Assembly: GCA_016720925.1 (NCBI GenBank)
Contig: JADKJR010000014.1
Location: forward strand, 95,398 to 159,397
DNA: 64,000 nt
Source of the DNA: Betaproteobacteria bacterium
GTDB taxonomy: Bacteria > Pseudomonadota > Gammaproteobacteria > Burkholderiales > Usitatibacteraceae
Reading direction: 5' to 3'
Translations under genes and position numbers: made by a program
The notes under the pieces: model-generated
Told to the model about the DNA's origin: nothing
The model's database searches: none
Seen by the model: only the letters and a program-made list of their open reading frames with translations
In this document: positions 26,418 to 34,594 of the stretch, piece by piece
How the letters are laid out: every line of letters starts with the position of its first letter
Position numbering within the stretch: the first letter of the stretch is position 1

Positions 26418-27359
26418 TTATTTCACGTTATAACCGCGGCCCTCAAGACAGGCAGCGGCGGCACGCATGAAATCCGCACGTCTCCCCGGGTTGACCGCAG
26501 GCTGGGATGGCTCGTATCCCGTCTGTCCGATCGCCCAGCGATCGCACTCGATGCGGTCGAAGGTGATCTGCGTGGACGTCTGGTTGCTCTTCGGGTAAAT
26601 GATCAATGATTCGATCGGCGCGGCATTGGACGGTTGCTGGTAGCTTGGCGTAGGCACGACTTTCGGCGAAGGCGCGGGTTGAGGCGCAGGCGGCGGAGGC
26701 GCAGCCGACGCGGGTGGTGCGACAGGTGGTGATGCAGGCACGGTAACAGGTGTCGACACGCCGGCGATCAATGGTTGCTGCGGTTCTTCAACAACAATTT
26801 TGTCCGCGGGGGGCGGCGCCACTACCCGAAAACCGCCGGGCACCCGAATGTAGTAAACCTCGTCAGCATAATAGTAGGGCTCGCGACCCAGCCACACGGT
26901 CGAATAGCCGAATGGCAGCAATGGAATCACAATGCCTAAAGGCGGTGCGACCACGACGTAGCGCGGGCCGCGCGCGCGGAACCAGACGCCGGCATGGTGG
27001 AAATAGCGAACGCCGCCATGCGTGATGCCAACATGGCCTGGCGGCAAGGTCCCCACCACATACCCGCGCCGCGGATAGTAGCGGTCATGTTGATATTTAC
27101 TGTCGAGTTGCCAGTGTGGCGACGTATATCGTGGCGTGGCGGGCTGCTTCGCCTTGGACGGGGTTGCAGGCGACTTTGCCTTTGGTGGCGGCGTGGCGGG
27201 CGATGAAGAGCGTGCCGCGGCCTGGGATGGCGCGCGCGCCGCCGGCGCCTTCGATTCCTTTGATTCGGCCAGCGCCGTGGTCACGCATGAAGCCGCCAGC
27301 AACGCTGCAGCTGTTGCCTGTGCGGCCCTGAATGAAATGCTGCAAGAATGGCTTTTCAT
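26418..27359 (-). CDS. DUF6515-like secreted Pro/Ala-rich protein
   Basis: A 313-residue protein. ATG at 27359 (MKSHSCSISFRAAQA) gives a signal peptide of about 32 residues and has AAGGAA before it; a longer frame is open upstream. The first 90 mature residues are Ala/Pro/Ser/Lys-rich. Then comes the DUF6515-type core: YYPRRGYVVGTLPPGHVGI, GGVRYFHHAGVWFRA, YVVVAPPLGIVIPLLPFGY and YYYADEVYYI. A Pro-rich linker leads to a C-terminal domain (ITFDRIECDRWAIGQTGYEP) with two cysteines. Function is unknown. It lies between two RND permease genes on the same strand and is probably co-transcribed, so a role in envelope stress or pump assembly is possible. Confidence 0.75.
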   Translation of the reverse strand: MKSHSCSISFRAAQATAAALLAASCVTTALAESKESKAPAARAPSQAAARSSSPATPPPKAKSPATPSKAKQPATPRYTSPHWQLDSKYQHDRYYPRRGYVVGTLPPGHVGITHGGVRYFHHAGVWFRARGPRYVVVAPPLGIVIPLLPFGYSTVWLGREPYYYADEVYYIRVPGGFRVVAPPPADKIVVEEPQQPLIAGVSTPVTVPASPPVAPPASAAPPPPAPQPAPSPKVVPTPSYQQPSNAAPIESLIIYPKSNQTSTQITFDRIECDRWAIGQTGYEPSQPAVNPGRRADFMRAAAACLEGRGYNVK

Positions 27360-27481
27360 GAAAGATTCCTTTCGATTGTCCTGAGTCGGCGCTCGCCAGA
27401 CACTGCCGGTCGGATCGTCGCGCGTGTAGCTCCAAATCCAGCTCAACCAGGATTGTTATCCCGAGCTGGGCTTGGCATTCC

Positions 27482-27527
27482 TGCTCCCTATTCGCTATTC
27501 CCTACGCCCAATTCCCTGTTCCCCTTC
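27482..27527. repeat. Short degenerate tandem repeat (CCCTATTC-like)
   Basis: The stretch holds several imperfect copies of a TTCCCTATTC-like unit (CTCCCTATTCGCTATTCCCT and on). It lies across the 3' end of the MdtB-like gene and thus encodes the last residues of that protein (EGEQGIGRRE). Confidence 0.4.
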
Positions 27528-30500
27528 AACCACTGATACGGATTGCTCCGAATGCTGCGGCGAATCGAACCGCCGCGCCAGCCGATCAAACGCCAGATAA
27601 ATTACCGGCGTGGTAAACAGCGTCAACACCTGCGACACAATCAACCCACCGACCATCGTGATCCCCAGCGGGTAACGCAGTTCCGAACCCACGCCCGTCC
27701 CCAGCATCAGCGGCAGCGCGGCCAGCAATGCCGCCATCGTCGTCATCAGGATCGGCCGAAAACGCAGCAAGCACGCCTCGAAGATAGCTTCGCGCGCGGG
27801 CTTGCCGTGCTTGCGCTCGGCTTCGAGCGCGAAGTCGATCATCATGATGGCATTTTTCTTGACGATGCCGATGAGCAGGATGATGCCGATGATGGCAATG
27901 ATACCGAGCTCAGTCCGCGACACCATCAGCGCCAGCAGCGCACCGACTCCTGCCGACGGCAGCGTGGATAGAATCGTAATCGGGTGGATGTAGCTTTCGT
28001 ACAGTACGCCAAGCACGATGTACATGGTGACGATGGCGGCCAGGATCAGCAGCAGCGTATTGGTGAGCGAGGCGCGGAACGCCAGCGCCGCTCCCTGGAA
28101 GCCGGTACGCACGCTGGCGGGCATGCCCAATTCCTTCTCGGCGGCCTCAATGGCTTTCACCGCATCGCCCAACGCATTGCCGGCTTTCAGGTTGAAGGAA
28201 ATGGTGGTTGCGGGAAATTGTCCGATGTGATTGATCGCCAGCGACGCATTTTTTTCCGTGACGGTGGCGATCGCCGAAATCGGCACCTGCTGCCCGGATG
28301 ATGCGGTGACATAGATATCGTTCAACGCCGCCGGACCACGCTTGTATTCGGGCTTCACTTCCAGCACCACGCGGTACTGGCTCGCCTGCGTGAAGATGGT
28401 CGAGATCAGCCGCTGGCCGAAGGCGTTGTAAAGCGCGTTGTCGATGGCCGCCGTGGTCACGCCGAGGCGTGCCGCCGTGTCGCGATCGATGTTCACGTAG
28501 GCCTGCAAGCCCTGGTCCTGCAAATCGGAAGCGACGTCGGTCAATTGAGGAAGCGACCCAAGTTTTTCTACCAGCTTATGCGTCCACTCGGACAATACGT
28601 CGGCATTGGCGCTCTCAAGCGTGAACTGATACTGCGTGCGGCTGATGCGGTCTTCAATCGTCAAGTCCTGCACCGGTTGCATGTAAAGCGCAATGCCTTC
28701 CAGTTTCGCGAGGCGCGGCTTGAGACGTTCGATCACGTCGGAGGCCGTGAGTGGTCGCTGGGCATGCGGCTTCAGATTGATCAGTACGCGTCCATTGTTG
28801 AGCGTGGTGTTGCTGCCGTCCACGCCGATGAACGACGATACGCTTTGCACGGCCGGGTCTTCCAGAACAGCCTGCGCCAACCTGCGCTGGCGTTCCGCCA
28901 TGCTTTCAAACGAAACAGACTGCGGCGCCTCAGAAATTCCCTGGATGACGCCGGTATCCTGTATCGGGAAGAAACCTTTTGAGACGAATATGTAGAGCAG
29001 CACCGTTAGCGCCAGCGTGCCGATCGCCACCCATAGCGTCGCCGTCTGACGGTCCAGCACCCAGGTCAGAATCTTGCCGTAACGGGCGATGATGGCATCG
29101 AACCATTCGCCGGTCACACGATAGAAGCGGCCCTGTTTTTCCGGCGGGGTGTGCTTCAACAACCGTGCGCACATCATCGGCGTCAGGGTCAGCGACACCA
29201 CCGCGGAAATCAGGATGGATACGGCCAGCGTGATGGCGAATTCGCGAAACAGGCGGCCGACCACGTCGCCCATGAACAGCAGCGGGATGAGCACCGCGAT
29301 CAGCGAGAACGTCAACGAAATAATGGTGAAGCCGATCTGCTCGGAACCCTTCAGAGCCGCTTCCATCGGACTGTCACCTTCCTCGATGTAGCGCGAAATA
29401 TTTTCAATCATGACGATTGCGTCATCCACCACGAAACCGGTCGCAATCGTCAACGCCATCAGTGAGAGATTGTTGATGGAAAAATCCGCCAGATACATGA
29501 CCGCGAATGTGCCGATCAGCGAAAGCGGCACCGCCACGCTGGGAATGATGGTGGCCGAGAAATTGCGCAGGAACAGGAAGATCACCATTACCACTAGCGC
29601 GACAGCAAGCAGCAGTTCGAATTGCACATCCTTCACCGACGCGCGAATGGTGACGGTACGGTCGGTCAACACCATTACATCGATTGATGCCGGCAACGCC
29701 GCGGTCAGGTTCGGCAGCAATTGTTTGACGCGATCAACTACCTCAATCACGTTGGCGCCTGGTTGGCGCTGGATATTGAGAATGATCGCGGGTGTGTCAT
29801 TCATCCACGCGGCCAGCTTCACGTTCTCGGCGTCTTCGATGACGTCGGCGACATCGGTGAGATAGATGGGCGCGCCATTTTTGTAAGCGATGACGATGGC
29901 GCGGTATTCGGCTACCGAGCGAAGCTGATCGTTGGCGTCAATGGTGTAGGCGCGCACCGGGCCGTCAAAGCTGCCCTTGGCCTGGTTGACGTTGGCGGCC
30001 GCAATGGCGGTGCGCACGTCTTCAAGATTGATACCGGTGGCCGCGAGCGCCTTGGGGTTGGCCTGTATGCGCACGGCGGGCCGCTGCCCGCCCGACAGCG
30101 TCACCAGCCCCACGCCCTGTAATTGCGAAACCTTCTGCGCGATCCGCGTATCAACAAGGTTCTGCACCGCCGGCATCTGCATCGTTTTAGAGGTGATGCC
30201 AAGCGTAAGAATCGGCGCATCGGCCGGGTTGACCTTGCTGTAGATCGGCGGCGCGGGCAGGTCAGTCGGTAGCAAATTGCTGCCGGCATTGATGGCGGCC
30301 TGCACTTGCTGCTCCGCGACATCAAGGGACAGTGTCAATTCAAACTGCAGCGTGATCACCGAGGCGCCACCCGAACTGGTCGAGGACATCTGCTTCAAGC
30401 CCGGCATCTGGCCGAACTGCCGTTCCAGCGGCGCGGTGATGCCCGACGTCACCACATCCGGGCTGGCGCCCGGATACATGGTGACTATTTGAATCGTCGG

Positions 30501-30626
30501 GTAATCGACTTCAGGCAGCGCCGACAGCGGCAATTGGCGATAGCCGAGAAAACCCGCAAGCAGAATCGCCACCATCAGCAACGAAGTGGCAACCGGACGA
30601 AGTATAAACAGGCGTGAAGGATTCAT
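27495..30626 (-). CDS. RND multidrug efflux permease, MdtB-like
   Basis: A 1043-residue HAE-1 permease. It starts MNPSRLFILRPVATSLLMVA with the MdtB-type LPLSALPEVDYPTIQIVTMY motif and contains the proton-relay helix FVVDDAIVMIENISRYIEEG. The second half carries FRPILMTTMAALLAALPLML. It follows the adaptor gene after 8 bp and should pair with the MdtC-like permease to form a heterotrimer exporting small toxic compounds. The C-terminal tail (VVEGEQGIGRRE) is encoded by a short degenerate repeat and is probably not conserved. Confidence 0.92.
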   Translation of the reverse strand: MNPSRLFILRPVATSLLMVAILLAGFLGYRQLPLSALPEVDYPTIQIVTMYPGASPDVVTSGITAPLERQFGQMPGLKQMSSTSSGGASVITLQFELTLSLDVAEQQVQAAINAGSNLLPTDLPAPPIYSKVNPADAPILTLGITSKTMQMPAVQNLVDTRIAQKVSQLQGVGLVTLSGGQRPAVRIQANPKALAATGINLEDVRTAIAAANVNQAKGSFDGPVRAYTIDANDQLRSVAEYRAIVIAYKNGAPIYLTDVADVIEDAENVKLAAWMNDTPAIILNIQRQPGANVIEVVDRVKQLLPNLTAALPASIDVMVLTDRTVTIRASVKDVQFELLLAVALVVMVIFLFLRNFSATIIPSVAVPLSLIGTFAVMYLADFSINNLSLMALTIATGFVVDDAIVMIENISRYIEEGDSPMEAALKGSEQIGFTIISLTFSLIAVLIPLLFMGDVVGRLFREFAITLAVSILISAVVSLTLTPMMCARLLKHTPPEKQGRFYRVTGEWFDAIIARYGKILTWVLDRQTATLWVAIGTLALTVLLYIFVSKGFFPIQDTGVIQGISEAPQSVSFESMAERQRRLAQAVLEDPAVQSVSSFIGVDGSNTTLNNGRVLINLKPHAQRPLTASDVIERLKPRLAKLEGIALYMQPVQDLTIEDRISRTQYQFTLESANADVLSEWTHKLVEKLGSLPQLTDVASDLQDQGLQAYVNIDRDTAARLGVTTAAIDNALYNAFGQRLISTIFTQASQYRVVLEVKPEYKRGPAALNDIYVTASSGQQVPISAIATVTEKNASLAINHIGQFPATTISFNLKAGNALGDAVKAIEAAEKELGMPASVRTGFQGAALAFRASLTNTLLLILAAIVTMYIVLGVLYESYIHPITILSTLPSAGVGALLALMVSRTELGIIAIIGIILLIGIVKKNAIMMIDFALEAERKHGKPAREAIFEACLLRFRPILMTTMAALLAALPLMLGTGVGSELRYPLGITMVGGLIVSQVLTLFTTPVIYLAFDRLARRFDSPQHSEQSVSVVEGEQGIGRRE

Positions 30627-30634
30627 CGCGACAA

Positions 30635-32272
30635 TTACTGGTTTTGCTGACGTTGCTCCTGCCGTTTCTTCCTGAACTCCGCCTTCTGCTCGTCGGTCAT
30701 GCCTTCGAAGCGTTTGCGCATTTCCGCTTTTTGCTCATCGGTCATATCGCGAAATCCGCCTCCACCTTTCGGCGCATCGGGCGTCGCCTTAGTTGCCGCG
30801 GCGGGTGCTTTGGTGTCGACGCTTGCAGTTGCGGGCGCCTTCGAATCAACTGGCTTGCCTTCGGGCGCTTTGGTGTCAGCAGCCTTCTGTGCAGGCGCGG
30901 ACCCGGGCGCACCCTCAGCCGGCTTTCCACCGCCCTTGCCACCCCACTGACCGCGCTTGCCTGGGTCGCCTGGCCCACGCTGGCGCGGCACAAACGGCAC
31001 GGTCACTTCAACTTTCGCGCCTTCGCGTAGACGGTCAATGCCGTCCGTCACCACCACCTCGCCGGGCGCAATGCCCGATTCGATGGCGACATTGTCATTC
31101 TCCGTCGGCCCCATTTTCACGACGCGTAATGTGGTGGTCTTGTCTTCCTTTACCACGTAGACAATGGTGCCTTGCGCGCCGCGCTGGATGGCCGCGAGCG
31201 GGATGACCGTCGCCCCTTTGCGCGTATCGACGACCATCTTCACGTTCACGAACTGGTTGGGAAACAGCAGCCCGTCAGGATTCGGAAACTGTGCTTTCAG
31301 TTTGATGGTTCCCGTGGTCGTATCGATCTGATTGTCGGTACTGATCAGGAAGCCGGTGGCGAGCTTGTTTTTCTGCTCGCGATCCCAGGCATCGACGGCC
31401 AGTTTTTCACCGGCCTTCAACTGCTTGAGCACGCGCTGCAAATTATCCTGCGGGATGGTGAACACAACGGTAATCGGATCGATCTGCGTAATCACCACCA
31501 ACCCGGTGGCGTCACTCGAACGAATCATGTTGCCAGGATCCACCTGCCGTAAACCGAGGCGCCCGGGAATCGGCGCGGACACTTTGGTGTAGCCCAATTG
31601 CAGCCGCGCATTGTCCACCTGCGCCTGATCGACCTTGACGGTGCCCTCGAACTGGCGCACCAGCGATTCCTGCGCGTCGAGCTGCTGTTTGGCGATCGAG
31701 TCCTGCGCGAGCAGGGTGCGATAGCGTTCGAGATCCAGCCGCGCATTGTTAAGCTGCGCCTGATCGCGCGCCAATTGGCCTTCGACTTGCGACAACGCTA
31801 CCTGTAGCGGCTTCGGATCGATTAGCGCGAGCACATCACCAGCGCGCACGATTTGCCCTTCACGAAACAGCACATCCTGCAGCAAGCCATCGACCCGCGC
31901 CTTCACGGTCGCCACCTTGAGTGCCGCGACGGTGCCCAAAGCGGTCTGCACCAGATTTATGTCAGCCACTCGCGCGGGAACCGCGATCACCGGCTGTACG
32001 CGATTGGGATCAAATGCACCGAAGCGGCCGCCACCACCGCCTCCCTTGCCAGGAGCGCCACCTCCCATCGCTGGTACGTCCGCAGGTCCCGCCTTGGCGG
32101 CGGCCGCCTTGGAAGCGCCATCGCTAGAACGTGCCGAATAATAGTTGGCGTAATAGTAATAACCGCCCCCGCCGATCAAAGCTACTAACACGGCCGGGAT
32201 GAGCCTATTTCGCACCCAAGCGGGGAGGCGCTGCCATTGCGATGAGGAGTCTAGTTGTTGTTGTTTTTGCAT
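30635..32272 (-). CDS. RND periplasmic adaptor, MdtA-like, with extended C-terminus
   Basis: A 545-residue membrane-fusion protein. After a single N-terminal membrane helix (LIPAVLVALIGGGGYYYYAN) comes a Gly-rich spacer, then the barrel-sandwich (VQTALGTVAALKVATVKARV), a coiled-coil hairpin, the second lipoyl half (YTKVSAPIPGRLGLRQVDPG) and the beta-barrel. It is about 130 residues longer than E. coli MdtA: the end is a Lys/Ala/Pro low-complexity stretch followed by two copies of MTDEQKAE(M/F)RK. It is the first gene of the efflux operon. Its 5' part and promoter region are duplicated at 45118-45737. A conserved TTTGTAA direct repeat lies about 220 bp upstream. Confidence 0.93.
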   Translation of the reverse strand: MQKQQQLDSSSQWQRLPAWVRNRLIPAVLVALIGGGGYYYYANYYSARSSDGASKAAAAKAGPADVPAMGGGAPGKGGGGGGRFGAFDPNRVQPVIAVPARVADINLVQTALGTVAALKVATVKARVDGLLQDVLFREGQIVRAGDVLALIDPKPLQVALSQVEGQLARDQAQLNNARLDLERYRTLLAQDSIAKQQLDAQESLVRQFEGTVKVDQAQVDNARLQLGYTKVSAPIPGRLGLRQVDPGNMIRSSDATGLVVITQIDPITVVFTIPQDNLQRVLKQLKAGEKLAVDAWDREQKNKLATGFLISTDNQIDTTTGTIKLKAQFPNPDGLLFPNQFVNVKMVVDTRKGATVIPLAAIQRGAQGTIVYVVKEDKTTTLRVVKMGPTENDNVAIESGIAPGEVVVTDGIDRLREGAKVEVTVPFVPRQRGPGDPGKRGQWGGKGGGKPAEGAPGSAPAQKAADTKAPEGKPVDSKAPATASVDTKAPAAATKATPDAPKGGGGFRDMTDEQKAEMRKRFEGMTDEQKAEFRKKRQEQRQQNQ

Positions 32273-32493
32273 GGGAAGATGTGCGAAGGAGATTAAGAAA
32301 ATGAACGGCGGTGCGGGGCTTGTTGTGGTTGGTGCCCGCGCGATTGGGGAAAGAAATCAGAATTCACTGAACGGCAGAGGACTGTTTCGGGTTGGATATC
32401 TTATCCTGTGCCGGGAATTTCCTGCATACATAACGCTGGACAAATGCCTGTCTGCTCACTCTGCCAGCGTTTGACCAGCCTCGGACACGTGAG

Positions 32494-32510
32494 TTTGTAA
32501 GTTATTGTAA
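32494..32510. promoter_or_regulatory. Putative response-regulator direct repeat upstream of the mdtA-like gene
   Basis: TTTGTAA and ATTGTAA spaced exactly 10 bp apart, one helical turn, as for OmpR/PhoB-family regulators. The same arrangement is kept at 45718-45734 in the duplicated upstream region, while the DNA between it and the start codon has diverged. Confidence 0.45.
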
Positions 32511-32513
32511 TCA

Positions 32514-32725
32514 GGCTGGCAAGCATTGTCGCCCATGCCGATCATTTACACAGGATGCACGCGCCGTCGACGTTGCCGCACCAGATTCAATAGCCACGAT
32601 TTATCGAACTGGTCGACGGCACGCGTCGTCATCTTTCCGTCGTCAATGAACGCCGCGTCGAATGGCGCAAGTATCGAGCAGGCACCTTAATGCTGGTCGT
32701 GCCTGCAAAGCCGCCATGCGCAACT
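32514..32725. other. Intergenic region with no recognised gene
   Basis: The rest of the 453-bp space between the two divergent/convergent genes. A short plus-strand stretch (FIELVDGTRRHLSVVNERR near 32600-32660) looks protein-like but lacks a start and is bounded by stops; it may be a gene remnant. Nothing else is seen. Confidence 0.3.
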
Positions 32726-33493
32726 TCAGCCGGCAAACACTCGTTCGGCAAACGTATTTACGAGCCTGGCAAACTCGGTGCTGCGCAGAATGCTGACACC
32801 ATGTTCGCAGTTTTCAAAGCGATGACTGGTCGCCTGCTGAGCCACGCTGAGAAAACCGGCCTCCTGCCGGACCATCCCCTTGTCGCAGGATCCGTTGACG
32901 ACCAGCAGCGGTTGCTCGATGGCCGCAAACTTCCGTCGGAAGTCTATCCCGCGCAATGCGTGGACAGCCTGCTCGAACACGCCAAAACTGATACCTGCAT
33001 CGACCATGGCGTGCACATCGTTTTCCGGCATGCCCATCTGGTTTATCAGCTTCGGAATCGTCCAGCCAATCAACCTGCGTTCACCGAACAGCGCGATAAG
33101 TGTTTTGAATGTGACAATCTTGAAGTAGTAAGGCAGCAACGCCATGCCCATCAGGTTTGCACTGCATCCCCCCAACACCATGCCTTTGAGTTGCTCGCGC
33201 GGCACAGAATTCGCCGACGCCATCGCGGTGTAACCCCCAAGTGAATCGCCGACAAGAATGACCGGGGCCGGCGCAACCGAATGCACTGCAGCCACCACAG
33301 TATCCACCGCGCCGTCGAGCGTGAAGCGTTCGTCACGCCGCGTGCCGTGGCCCGGCAAATCCGGCGTGAGCACGTGAAGGCGCGGGTCGAGATGCCTCCG
33401 TACGGCATCCCACATGTGACCGTTGCAGGTTGCACCATGTATCAGAATCAGGACAGGCGCTTCGATTTCAGGAGTGTCGGCGGGTTTCGACAT
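32726..33493 (-). CDS. Alpha/beta hydrolase (esterase-like), soluble paralogue
   Basis: A 255-residue alpha/beta hydrolase. The oxyanion-hole strand is LILIHGATCNG (about 15-25), the nucleophile elbow GDSLGG with Ser near 84, and the histidine lies in NCEHGVS near 235; the acid is probably in VNGSCDKG. There is no signal peptide. It is clearly a paralogue of the membrane-anchored hydrolase at 39378, sharing DLPGHG, SVAPAPVIL, GDSLGGY and NCEHGVS in the same order. It is divergent from the GntR regulator, so it may belong to the same regulon. Substrate unknown; an ester is likely. Confidence 0.85.
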   Translation of the reverse strand: MSKPADTPEIEAPVLILIHGATCNGHMWDAVRRHLDPRLHVLTPDLPGHGTRRDERFTLDGAVDTVVAAVHSVAPAPVILVGDSLGGYTAMASANSVPREQLKGMVLGGCSANLMGMALLPYYFKIVTFKTLIALFGERRLIGWTIPKLINQMGMPENDVHAMVDAGISFGVFEQAVHALRGIDFRRKFAAIEQPLLVVNGSCDKGMVRQEAGFLSVAQQATSHRFENCEHGVSILRSTEFARLVNTFAERVFAG

Positions 33494-33668
33494 GGTTTTC
33501 TCCGGCAGATAAATCCAATACCTATCATACAGGATTGAATTGTCTAGTAATGGTATTTACGATCCGAAAACAGAAATTCGCAGACATTAGCCTTCAATTT
33601 CTTAATTTAGTCGCCCGAAGCGCGGCTTCTCGGTGACAAAAATACCACAAAACGAGATTGAACACATT

Positions 33669-33678
33669 AAACATGTTT
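33669..33678. promoter_or_regulatory. Small palindrome in the hydrolase/GntR divergent promoter region
   Basis: AAACATGTTT, a perfect 10-bp palindrome 26 bp before the regulator start. It could be part of an operator for the FadR-type regulator, but it lacks the classical TGGTNNACCA form. Confidence 0.25.
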
Positions 33679-33704
33679 GACAGGTTAGCGATGCTGTACT
33701 AGAG

Positions 33705-34529
33705 TTGGTCGAACTGACAAGCAAGAAAGCCACAGGATTGAGCTCAATTACCACCCTGTCATCACTGGAACGCCCTACCTTATCAGCGCAAGTTGCACGG
33801 CATCTGCTGGCTTTGGTGACCAAGGAGCAATTGCGGCCTGGTGACGCCGTTCCTAGCGAAATTCAGATCGGCCTGGACTTGCAGGTCAGTCGCGGCAGCG
33901 TGCGCGAAGCCTATCGAACCCTTGCGGCTTTGGGAATCCTGGAGATTGAAGGCGGCCGCAAACCGCGGCTGCGCCCTATCGATCCAGGCGTATTGACCCA
34001 CGTATTCGACTACGCGCTAAACACAGCCCAGGTCAGCCTCGCGCATGTACTGGAGACGCGTCGCGCCATTGAGCTGCAAACCGCACAGTTAGCCGCGCTG
34101 TACGCAACCGATGCGCAACGCGCGACGCTGCGCGAGCTGGTCGCCCAGATGCGTGCGGCGGGCGCCGACCACTCGCGCCGGGTTGCCAGCGACATGGCCA
34201 TACACACCGTCATCGCCGAGGCAAGCGGCAATCCCCTGAACAGCCTGCTGCTTGGCGCCCTGCGCTCGCCGGTAGAGGCATCAGCGCGCATGCATCTTGA
34301 CGACAGCCGCAGCGAAAGCGAACTGACTCGCGTCATCGATGCGCACGACGCGGTGGTCGAACGGATTTGCGCAGGCGACCCGGTGGGTGCTGCTTCGGCG
34401 ATGTCGTACCACTTCGATCTCTCGCTGGTCCATGTCAAGCGTCAGGAAATGCAAGTGCGCGGGGCGAATGCGGGTAACGGCGCGGATAGTGCGCCTTCCG
34501 TCCGCAGCCCGGTTCAAATGGATACATGA
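33705..34529 (+). CDS. GntR-family regulator, FadR/FCD subfamily
   Basis: A 274-residue transcription factor. The N-terminal winged helix-turn-helix covers about residues 20-90 (PGDAVPSEIQIGLDLQVSRG, SVREAYRTLAALGILE), and the C-terminal FCD helical domain contains LETRRAIELQTAQLAA and the metal/ligand-binding histidines (DMAIHTVIAEASGN; VIDAHDAVV). FCD regulators sense small organic acids such as lactate, glycolate or gluconate. The only usable start is TTG at 33705; no ATG or good ribosome-binding site is visible, so initiation is uncertain. It precedes, and probably controls, the seven-gene catabolic operon that begins 65 bp downstream with a 2-hydroxyacid dehydrogenase. Confidence 0.88.
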   Translation: MVELTSKKATGLSSITTLSSLERPTLSAQVARHLLALVTKEQLRPGDAVPSEIQIGLDLQVSRGSVREAYRTLAALGILEIEGGRKPRLRPIDPGVLTHVFDYALNTAQVSLAHVLETRRAIELQTAQLAALYATDAQRATLRELVAQMRAAGADHSRRVASDMAIHTVIAEASGNPLNSLLLGALRSPVEASARMHLDDSRSESELTRVIDAHDAVVERICAGDPVGAASAMSYHFDLSLVHVKRQEMQVRGANAGNGADSAPSVRSPVQMDT

Positions 34530-34594
34530 ATGATGCGAAGAAGATGCGCGCAAGAATTGTTTGCCCCTAAGCGCCAGTCAACCGGTCACGGCCA

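Noticed and set aside
32690..33244. 184-codon plus-strand frame opposite the alpha/beta hydrolase
   Set aside because: Antisense to a gene with clear catalytic motifs; composition is unlike a real protein.
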